A stretch of 11,574 nucleotides of DNA. Source: Deltaproteobacteria bacterium. GTDB taxonomy: Bacteria > SAR324 > JACQKK01. Where the stretch lies: the NCBI GenBank assembly GCA_029879595.1, contig JAOUPZ010000069.1, positions 1 to 11,574 of the forward strand. Reading direction: 5' to 3'. Made by a program: the position numbers and the translations under genes. This document shows positions 6,306-11,574 of the stretch, piece after piece. The notes below the pieces were generated by a model. The model made no database searches. It was not told the DNA's origin and saw only the letters and a list, made by a program, of their open reading frames with translations. Position 1 is the stretch's first letter; the number at the start of each line of letters is the position of its first letter.

Positions 6306-6857
6306 ATGGACTGGAGAAAAACCGTCCGGGAGATCGCCCCGGTCATTGGCTCGGCCCTGTTCGGCCCGGCAGGCGGTGCCGCAGCCCGGGTGCTGGGAGA
6401 ACAACTGCTGGGAAAACCGGACGCCTCGGAGGCGGAACTCGCGGCTGCCGTAAGGGACATGTCTCCGGGTGAACTGGCCCGGATGGAGCAGCTTCAGGGG
6501 GAGTTTTCCTTGCGCATGCGTGAACTGGGCATAGACGCGGAGCGGCTGCGGCTGGAATCCGAGCGGACGGCCGCCGCCGACAGGGCCCAGGCCCGGCAAA
6601 GGCAGATCGTGCTGGGAGACAGGACGCCCCAGGTGCTGGCATATCTTTTCTGCGGGGGGTTTTTCGTGGTGCTCGGTTTGCAGCTGGTGCTTCTGTTCCG
6701 GCAGGGCCTGCAGGTCAATCCGGAGGTGCTGCGGCTGGTTGATGTGTCCACCGGCGTTATGTTTGCCGTGGTGCTGGCCTCCAAGGATTATTTTCTGGGC
6801 TCCTCGGCAGGCTCCCGCCGGAAAACGGAAATCCTGGAATACCGGACACCGGCCTGA
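6306..6857 (+). CDS. Three-TM phage/GTA-type holin
   Basis: A 183-residue protein with the layout of the GTA_holin_3TM family: a first membrane segment at about 10-29 (APVIGSALFGPAGGAAARVL), a charged helical stretch at 52-100 rich in Glu, Arg and Ala, a second segment at 110-131, a third at about 145-164, and the ending FLGSSAGSRRK (163-173) typical of the family. Holins form lesions in the inner membrane that let an endolysin reach the wall. ATG 6306 has GGAG 8 bases upstream. It follows the muramidase by 46 bases on the same strand, so the two form a lysis or export cassette. No spanin gene is seen after it; the next gene is convergent, 20 bases away. Family assignment is from the overall pattern. 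Confidence 0.82.
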   Translation: MDWRKTVREIAPVIGSALFGPAGGAAARVLGEQLLGKPDASEAELAAAVRDMSPGELARMEQLQGEFSLRMRELGIDAERLRLESERTAAADRAQARQRQIVLGDRTPQVLAYLFCGGFFVVLGLQLVLLFRQGLQVNPEVLRLVDVSTGVMFAVVLASKDYFLGSSAGSRRKTEILEYRTPA

Positions 6858-6877
6858 TGGGCACCGGGTTCATCCTC

Positions 6878-7438
6878 TCAGCGGTCTTTTTCCAGGAATC
6901 CTCTCAGTCTGGTGCTGTCTTCGGTGGAAAGTCCGACAAAGGCGATTCCGATGTTCCACAGGGGCCTGCGGTATCCCACGGTTTTGGACCACATGACCTT
7001 GGATTCAATGTCCATCTCCGGGGCTCCCTTTTGTCCCAGCATTTTTACCAGCACCGTTTCTCCCTTGGACAGCTTGATCTCTTCCTCAAACTGCAGACGC
7101 ATCCCGAAAAGGGATATATCGTGAGTGCTTCCATTGAGCGTCCCACCCCGGTGGAAAAGGCTTATATCCGTTGACCTGAGAACACGTTTGCGGGAGCCCC
7201 TTTTATCAAACCCTTCCGAGGCGCGGATAAACTGCACCTCCCGGATCTTCATGGAGTCCACAATTTCATGAAAGCGGTAGTTGTTGGATTGTTCCGTTCC
7301 GGGGACGCCTGCATTGTCATCCCAGCCGGCCGATCCTCCGGCATAGGGGATATACCTGCCGTCACTGGTGTATTCTTCCTTCGGCTTAAGGGCGCCTTTG
7401 TCCACTTCCTGGGGTTTGGGCAGTTGTATTCTTTTCAT
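6878..7438 (-). CDS. PilZ-domain protein, probable c-di-GMP receptor
   Basis: A 186-residue protein. Residues 1-80 are polar with no family recognised. From about 84 there is a PilZ domain: KRVLR (84-88) in place of RxxxR, then HDISLFG (106-112), which fits DxSxxG, and a final strand WNIGIAFVGL (161-170). PilZ domains bind cyclic di-GMP and control motility, biofilm or exopolysaccharide. The first arginine of RxxxR is lysine, so binding may be weaker, although other arginines (R80, R83, R85) are close. DISLF occurs twice (91-95 and 107-111). ATG 7438 has AGGA a few bases upstream; TTG 7441 is also possible. The gene faces the holin with a 20-base gap and lies 350 bases downstream of pldA on the same strand, probably with its own transcript. 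Confidence 0.78.
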   Translation of the reverse strand: MKRIQLPKPQEVDKGALKPKEEYTSDGRYIPYAGGSAGWDDNAGVPGTEQSNNYRFHEIVDSMKIREVQFIRASEGFDKRGSRKRVLRSTDISLFHRGGTLNGSTHDISLFGMRLQFEEEIKLSKGETVLVKMLGQKGAPEMDIESKVMWSKTVGYRRPLWNIGIAFVGLSTEDSTRLRGFLEKDR

Positions 7439-7441
7439 CAA

Positions 7442-7791
7442 TCCTTTGGCGCTGAAATGCAGTGTTGTGAATCCAGGTTGATTGTTATTTATATATGTTC
7501 ATAAACGTAAAACCCTGCCTGCCGGACCGTTTTCACACCCCCCTGAGTATACAATTTCCGGAAAACTGGCCCTCGGCTCACCGGCATGAAATCAGGCCCT
7601 GGCGCGGGCGTTCACTTCCGGGCCATACCGGAAAATGAAAAAACTTCGGCGCGGCGAAACCCGGCGTAATATTTTTTAGTGTGGGAATTATAACCCCATC
7701 GGTTGGCCGATGCCAATATTCAGGGTTGAAACTTCATGCCGCTGCTTGTGGTGGCCTGCTGCGAAGTCATCCCCTTTCCTGGGCGGTGGTT
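7442..7791. other. Non-coding region between pldA and the PilZ gene with several short palindromes
   Basis: No convincing gene was found in these 350 bases. Palindromes: TTTCCGGAAA (7555-7564); TTCCGG-N6-CCGGAA (7616-7633); CATCGG-TTGG-CCGATG (7697-7712). The first two share a TTCCGGAA core that also occurs at 8995-9002 before the chemoreceptor. The side near 7470-7510 is AT-rich and is probably the promoter region of the PilZ gene, but no clear -35/-10 pair was found. The function of the palindromes is unknown. Confidence 0.5.
7638..7658 (-). terminator. Possible terminator for pldA
   Basis: On the minus strand an imperfect hairpin TTCGCCGCGCCGAA (7658-7645) is followed by one G and a run of six T (7643-7638). 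The stem is short, with a C:C mismatch. Its position 134 bases after the pldA stop fits an end to that transcript. Confidence 0.35.
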
Positions 7792-8700
7792 TCAAAACAT
7801 GCTTAGCATCCCGTGAAACGACATTCCCAGGCCATAGCGTTCCACCCTGCGATCGTAGTCTATCAGGCTCTCACCGTATCCGCTGAAATAGATCAACTGC
7901 ATGTATCCGCCCTCAATGCCGCTGTTGAAGATGTATTCCATCCTCACGGTTCCGTGGTGGTCTCGTCTTCCCTTTCGCATCATTATCAGCAGTCCGGCCC
8001 GTTCCGAGGTTGAGAAGCCCAGGTAAAACTCTCCCTTCCCCGTGAAGTCCTCGATCTGCGGATTGTCGTCCCCGAGGGGTGCCAGGGGATCACGCTTGTC
8101 CTGCTCCTTTTTACGCTGCCACCACTTCAGCCCGATCACGAACGGCCCTTCCCGGCCGTTTTTCCACCAGGCCCACACATATCCTCTGTCCCAGCTCCGG
8201 GACATGTTCACGTTGTTGCCGTATTCATCCACGGTGGGACCGCGCCCGTTTGACTCATGTTCAAAACCGGCCTGCAGACCCGGGCGCCCTTTTATTCTCT
8301 CCGAATAGCCGAACCTCCTCCGATAGAATATTTCCGGATTGTAATTGGTTTCGCGGAAGGGGGAGGAGCGTTTTTCATCGAAAAACTGCCAGAATGAATG
8401 CTGGCTGTAGCCGATATGAAGCATAGGCAAAAAGCAGGTTTCGTACTGAAAGCTGAAATCGAAGATTATCTCCCGGTGATGTCTTTCCGGCGGGGCCAGG
8501 GTATCGTAGCCGACCTGTACAAAGGAGGACTTGTAGGGCAGCAGCCGGCCGCAGTCCTGGGGGCCATTGGCGGCGGCTGGGGCTGGGAACAGCAGGCCGA
8601 GGTATAGCAGGCCGTGGGACAGCAATCCCCAAAGGCGCAGGCGGATAATGGCCTTTCCGGGTGGGGGGGGCGTTTCAGGCTGTGGTTTTCGGGAGGGCAC
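7792..8700 (-). CDS. pldA: Outer membrane phospholipase A (OMPLA)
   Basis: A 302-residue beta-barrel enzyme of the PLA1 family that hydrolyses outer-membrane phospholipids; in E. coli it is a calcium-dependent dimer activated by membrane damage. The signal peptide runs to about residue 45 (basic start, WGLLSHGLLYLGLLF core, APAAA cleavage region). Family motifs: YSQHSFW (98-104), NYNPEIFYRRRFG (119-131), and HESNGR (148-153), giving catalytic H148 and S150. The segment SRSWDR (167-172) aligns with SRSWNR of E. coli, so D171 stands where catalytic N156 would be. The distance from H148 is 23 residues against 14 in E. coli, an insertion of nine. C50 and C89 could form a disulfide. The start is GTG 8700 with a modest AGG ribosome site; no in-frame ATG fits before the signal peptide. 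A run of eight C lies in codons 11-13. The final residue is Phe, as expected for an outer-membrane barrel. Confidence 0.9.
   Translation of the reverse strand: MPSRKPQPETPPPPGKAIIRLRLWGLLSHGLLYLGLLFPAPAAANGPQDCGRLLPYKSSFVQVGYDTLAPPERHHREIIFDFSFQYETCFLPMLHIGYSQHSFWQFFDEKRSSPFRETNYNPEIFYRRRFGYSERIKGRPGLQAGFEHESNGRGPTVDEYGNNVNMSRSWDRGYVWAWWKNGREGPFVIGLKWWQRKKEQDKRDPLAPLGDDNPQIEDFTGKGEFYLGFSTSERAGLLIMMRKGRRDHHGTVRMEYIFNSGIEGGYMQLIYFSGYGESLIDYDRRVERYGLGMSFHGMLSMF
8663..8670 (-). repeat. C8 homopolymer tract in the 5' end of pldA
   Basis: Eight G on the plus strand (eight C in the coding strand) within codons 11-13 of pldA, encoding part of a PPPP run. A one-base slip would frameshift the gene before the signal peptide. 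A G7 tract also lies outside the gene at 8816-8822. Confidence 0.75.
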
Positions 8701-9039
8701 CGCACCTGCTTTTCATAAATGTTTCCAGGGAAAACTCTGGGGTGCTCCCTGTGTCTCTCGGGCTTTTGCCTGCCTCAGACCACAATCGCATGATTGAAGG
8801 CGGGGTGGCCAGCCCGGGGGGGAGAAAGAAAACAGGGCCCGGGCAGGAAAATTGCGACATAATTCGACAGATTACCACCAGCCGTTTTGTAAAACTACTA
8901 TGGACATTCTTACAAAAAAAAAGCATAATGACTTCATTAAAAAAAAGGTCAAGCAATGTTATTTTTCCCAAATTGATACCTGGATAGCCGTTAATTCCGG
9001 AAGAACAGGGAGTGATATTCTGAAAATGGAAAACTGGTC
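8701..9039. other. Divergent intergenic region between pldA and the chemoreceptor
   Basis: About 340 bases. The left half (8701-8850) is GC-rich with a G7 tract at 8816-8822, and no clear pldA promoter was found in it. The right half (8850-9039) is AT-rich, with A9 (8914-8922), A8 (8939-8946), the chemoreceptor promoter and a TTCCGGAA palindrome (8995-9002). No convincing gene is present. Confidence 0.6.
8901..8929 (+). promoter_or_regulatory. Sigma70-type promoter for the chemoreceptor gene
   Basis: -35 TGGACA (8901-8906, 5 of 6 matches) and -10 CATAAT (8924-8929, 5 of 6) with a 17-base spacer. The spacer contains a run of nine A (8914-8922). The predicted start near 8936 leaves a leader of about 105 bases. 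Confidence 0.65.
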
Positions 9040-10485
9040 ATGATTAAAAAGAAGAGTCGAATCAAGCAGGATATCGAACAGAAAATCCGCACGGTATTCT
9101 GGATTGCGATCCTGATCATTGTGCTGATGCTCATTGTGGCTGCCATCGGAGTAAGCTACGGGGCCATTGCCCGCCGGGGCGCCCGGGGCTTCAACGACAT
9201 GGCCAATGACGTGGCCGTCAACTCCGCCCGGGCCTGGGGGGTGTTTCTTTCGGCCGAGAAGCTGCAGGCCGGACCCCAGCCAGCAGCTGGCAGCGGGAGC
9301 CTTGAGCAGGCGGCCAGCGCCTGGAAAAGGGTGGCGGCAGTTTCCACCGAGCAGGATATATCCGGGCTGGCAGGGCAACTGGCCAGGCTGGCCGAAGAAC
9401 TACGGCAGGCCCAGGGCTCTGAGGAAAAAAACCGCCGGGATGAAATCATGGCAAAGGCGGCGGGTTTAAACGCGGATTTGGAGGCGGCTGCCTCGCGTCT
9501 GCTGGAACGGGCAGGGGGCCGGGTAATGGCCACCGAGCGGGAGGTGGTGCTGGTTCTGGCCGGCGGGCTTTCCGTGGGGATTCTCTTCGTTCTGTGGCTC
9601 ACGGGCTACCAGAGCAGATACCTGAGGGAGTCGTTGCAGGAAATTATCCGTAGCGTCACCGATGGCGCGGAACTGGTGCAGACAGTATCCGAACAGGTTT
9701 CATCCACCAGTCTGGCCGTGGCGGAAGGCACTTCGCAGCAGGCGGACAGCCTGCGGCTTTCAGCGGACAGGCTGGATACCATAGCGGGAGAAACCAGGAA
9801 AAATGCCGAGCACGGGGCCGTGGCCGAAGAACGGGTCAGCAAGGCCAGCGGACTTTCCGAGGAAGCCCGCCGGGCCATGGAGCGTCTGGTCAGGGCTCTG
9901 GAGGAGATCATGACCTCCTCAGAAAGCACGGTAGGCATTATCCGCACCATTGATGAAATCGCCTTCCAGACCAATCTCCTGTCGTTGAATGCCGCGGTTG
10001 AGGCGGCCCGCTCGGGCGACGCGGGCAAAGGCTTCGCCGTGGTGGCCGAGGAAGTGCGCAATCTGGCCAACCGCAGCGCCGAGGCGGCCCGGGAAACAGG
10101 CGCCAGAATACAGTCGTCCCATGAGAACGTCCGTTCGGGTATGGAAATGGCCTCCCAGGTCCGTGACATCCTGGAGAGCATCATTGGATCAATAAGTGAA
10201 GTCAACGAGCTCACCCGGCAGGTGGCCCAGGGGTCGCGCAACCAGGACCGGGAGATAACACTTGTTAACCAGGCCATGGGCGAACTGGAGAAGCTCACCG
10301 ATGTTAATACCGTCAGCGCGGGTGAAGCGGCCAAGGCCAGTCAGGAACTCCAGGAACTCAGCTCTCGTCTTAACTCGATGATGAAAAAGCTTGAACGGGG
10401 CCTGGGAGGAAAACGCCGGAAAAACACAGCTCTGCCCGATGCCGGGAGGCCCCGTCTTTCGTTGAGTGCGTCTCCGGTGGAATGA
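9040..10485 (+). CDS. Methyl-accepting chemotaxis protein lacking a HAMP domain
   Basis: A 481-residue chemoreceptor. Membrane segments lie at about 18-40 and 168-188 and enclose a periplasmic part of about 127 residues that is mostly helical (Ala/Glu/Arg-rich, 85-165) with no named sensor domain recognised. The cytoplasmic part has the standard signalling hairpin tip EIAFQTNLLSLNAAVEAARS (306-325), then GDAGKGFAVVAEEVRNLA. The tip binds CheA and CheW. Residues such as GTSQQADSL (230-238) resemble the first methylation helix. The usual HAMP segment of about 50 residues between TM2 and the signalling coiled coil is absent: the coil begins almost directly after TM2. The C-terminal tail (455-481) is basic and has no CheR-docking pentapeptide. 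ATG 9040 has GGA 9 bases upstream. It is convergent with the DUF2889 gene, the stops only a few bases apart, and no che genes are nearby. The ligand is unknown. Confidence 0.92.
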   Translation: MIKKKSRIKQDIEQKIRTVFWIAILIIVLMLIVAAIGVSYGAIARRGARGFNDMANDVAVNSARAWGVFLSAEKLQAGPQPAAGSGSLEQAASAWKRVAAVSTEQDISGLAGQLARLAEELRQAQGSEEKNRRDEIMAKAAGLNADLEAAASRLLERAGGRVMATEREVVLVLAGGLSVGILFVLWLTGYQSRYLRESLQEIIRSVTDGAELVQTVSEQVSSTSLAVAEGTSQQADSLRLSADRLDTIAGETRKNAEHGAVAEERVSKASGLSEEARRAMERLVRALEEIMTSSESTVGIIRTIDEIAFQTNLLSLNAAVEAARSGDAGKGFAVVAEEVRNLANRSAEAARETGARIQSSHENVRSGMEMASQVRDILESIIGSISEVNELTRQVAQGSRNQDREITLVNQAMGELEKLTDVNTVSAGEAAKASQELQELSSRLNSMMKKLERGLGGKRRKNTALPDAGRPRLSLSASPVE

Positions 10486-10489
10486 TCGG

Positions 10490-11113
10490 CTATGCCCCCT
10501 GATCCTCCGGGTCCGCACCGGAGTCCCCGGGGGTGTTTTCCGGCGGGTCATCGCCTGTGTAGGCATCGGGGATCAGACGCCTGACCACCGGGCCTTTGCT
10601 GTCCCAGGACAGGCAGGAGTCAATCATGAAGCTGCGCATGGCCTTGGCTCTTGCCGGGTCCTTTTCCTCTATCTGCCCGGTCCGCATCTTATAGGGGTGG
10701 ATGGTCTGGAAGGCCACCGTGGCCATCTGGCCCAGCATTTCCAGCAGGTGTGTACAACCCCTGGTTCCTCCCAGCAGTTCACGGGCCTTCTTCCGCCAGC
10801 CGGGACCCATTCTTATGCCCACCAGGGCCTTGAAGTTAGGTGCGGCCTGGGGGCACATCTCAAACGGGCTGTCGTCTATGCACGCCTCCACCTCCCGGAT
10901 CAGGTGTGTATCATCCAGGGTCAGCCTCAGCGCCATGCCGTGAACCGCCATGCCGGGCTTCATCTCGCCCCGCCACAGGCTCTGGAAGGCGTATCCCTTG
11001 GTGTCGGTGAGCCTTCCCTCAATGTCGAATAGTCCATCGGAGCGGGCATATCCCCTCAGGTCAAGGGTCCTGGTGTGCAGGTGTTCGCGGTCGGTTGGCG
11101 CTGGGAGTGGCAT
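10490..11113 (-). CDS. DUF2889 family protein
   Basis: A 207-residue protein with no signal peptide or membrane segment. It carries the conserved pattern of DUF2889: HTR (13-15), GYARSDGLFDIEGRLTDTKG (21-40), VHGMALRL (57-64), GIRMGPGW (99-106), and GCTHLLEMLGQMATVAFQT (119-137). C78, C87, C120 and C167 together with H13, H58 and H122 could be metal ligands or catalytic groups, but that is only a guess. The family has no established function that I know of. The C-terminal 25 residues are acidic and Pro/Gly-rich, probably disordered. ATG 11113 has a distant AGGA. It is convergent with the chemoreceptor gene. Confidence 0.8.
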   Translation of the reverse strand: MPLPAPTDREHLHTRTLDLRGYARSDGLFDIEGRLTDTKGYAFQSLWRGEMKPGMAVHGMALRLTLDDTHLIREVEACIDDSPFEMCPQAAPNFKALVGIRMGPGWRKKARELLGGTRGCTHLLEMLGQMATVAFQTIHPYKMRTGQIEEKDPARAKAMRSFMIDSCLSWDSKGPVVRRLIPDAYTGDDPPENTPGDSGADPEDQGA

Positions 11114-11299
11114 GGCTGTGTTTTATCCTGAGGATCCTGGTTTGTGCCGGGCCTGCCGGGCCGGTGTCGCTTTGCGCGGGGGCGTTAAAGTTATATCTAT
11201 TATTCAGAAATTATCACGCCAAGCCTGGCCGGGGCAATGCTCCCGGTGATTTCAATGCCTTAACCCAAAAAATACAAAATGTAACCGTCCGTTATTTTG

Positions 11300-11329
11300 T
11301 TGACAAACGCATAATGAAACATATAGAAT
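11300..11329 (+). promoter_or_regulatory. Strong sigma70-type promoter for the small terminal gene
   Basis: A perfect -35 TTGACA (11300-11305) and a -10 TAGAAT (11324-11329) with an 18-base spacer; TATAGA (11322-11327) with 16 bases is an alternative. It lies in an AT-rich stretch that contrasts with the GC-rich genes around it. The leader to ATG 11395 is about 60 bases. The rest of 11114-11394 holds only a weak hairpin (CCGGG / CCCGG, 11229-11246). Confidence 0.65.
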
Positions 11330-11394
11330 AATTATAGCAAATAAACCAAAGCGCGGGCCGCTGAGGTATTAACTTGAATTGAGGAAATAAGAAA

Positions 11395-11565
11395 ATGTTG
11401 GCCAGAACAGAAATCGCTAGTATGGATGAAGGGCTGTTAAGGGAAATCGACCAAATGGTCATCAAAGCCATGAAGAGCATGGAGCCGATTCATACCAACA
11501 GTCTTCGCGTGACGGAAGAAGACCTTACCAGGATGGAAGAGGCTATACTGAATTCCCTGGACTAA
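11395..11565 (+). CDS. Small acidic protein of 56 residues, unknown function
   Basis: ATG 11395 to TAA 11565, preceded by a strong ribosome site GAGGAA (11381-11386, about 8 bases of spacing) and a near-consensus promoter at 11300-11329. The protein is hydrophilic, Met- and Glu-rich and probably helical: it begins MLARTEIASMDEGLL and ends MEEAILNSLD. There is no signal peptide, membrane segment or cysteine. I do not recognise a family. Codon use is less GC-rich than its neighbours. The combination of strong promoter, good ribosome site and clean stop makes it likely to be real despite its size. Whether it heads an operon lies outside the window. Confidence 0.7.
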   Translation: MLARTEIASMDEGLLREIDQMVIKAMKSMEPIHTNSLRVTEEDLTRMEEAILNSLD

Positions 11566-11574
11566 GGCCCTCGG

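Noticed and set aside
5726..6857. Intact prophage
   Set aside because: Only muramidase and holin are present; no structural, replication or integration genes and no attachment-site pair were seen in the window.
7442..7791. c-di-GMP riboswitch upstream of the PilZ gene
   Set aside because: No GEMM-type conserved segments or fold could be found; only simple palindromes are present.
8852..9043. Small plus-strand frame of 63 residues before the chemoreceptor
   Set aside because: It runs across the promoter and poly-A tracts, has no good ribosome site and overlaps the chemoreceptor start.
9606..10334. Minus-strand Ser/Arg-rich frame of 242 residues
   Set aside because: It lies wholly opposite the chemoreceptor signalling domain, a common shadow frame of such genes.

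Overview
The window is GC-rich, densely coded DNA from a Gram-negative bacterium, most likely a gammaproteobacterium or close relative. This is inferred from an outer-membrane phospholipase A, periplasmic/secreted peptidases with AxA-type signal peptides, a PilZ protein, a chemoreceptor and a DUF2889 protein. No rRNA, tRNA, CRISPR array, transposase or integrase was seen.

Layout. Positions 1-4255 hold a minus-strand operon: a promoter (4228-4255), an exported six-bladed PD40 (TolB-like) propeller protein (2895-4094), and 8 bases later a large exported peptidase with an M1-type domain followed by an M28-type domain (2886 to beyond position 1, C-terminus cut by the window edge). Divergent from it is a stand-alone MnmC-type (DUF752) methyltransferase with a repetitive basic tail (4379-5473). 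Next comes a plus-strand two-gene lysis cassette: a GH108 N-acetylmuramidase (5726-6259) and a GTA/phage-type three-TM holin (6306-6857), with no other phage genes around. A minus-strand PilZ protein (6878-7438) and outer-membrane phospholipase A, pldA (7792-8700), follow, separated by about 350 bases of non-coding DNA rich in small palindromes. A plus-strand chemoreceptor without a HAMP domain (9040-10485) has a good sigma70 promoter at 8901-8929. A convergent DUF2889 protein (10490-11113) and a 56-residue unknown protein with its own strong promoter (11395-11565) finish the window.

The most unusual feature is a 2.6-kb cluster of short tandem repeats. Three neighbouring genes each carry an in-frame array of a different 15-base unit, giving LTRLL repeats and LFATL repeats in two signal peptides and HSAKQ repeats in the methyltransferase tail. 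The leader of the propeller gene adds a 14-base unit x3 and a TCCG x4 tract, and a pair of 15-base direct repeats spaced 21 bases apart lies just before the lysis cassette. Homopolymer tracts also sit at sensitive places: C8 in the first codons of pldA and A9 in the spacer of the chemoreceptor promoter. Together these suggest a locus prone to slipped-strand length variation.

Functionally, the propeller and double peptidase probably work together in periplasmic or extracellular peptide breakdown. The lysis cassette may be a domesticated phage remnant or a holin/muramidase export device of the type 10 secretion kind. The other genes concern the envelope and signalling. These functional links are inferences from order and family, not shown by the sequence alone.
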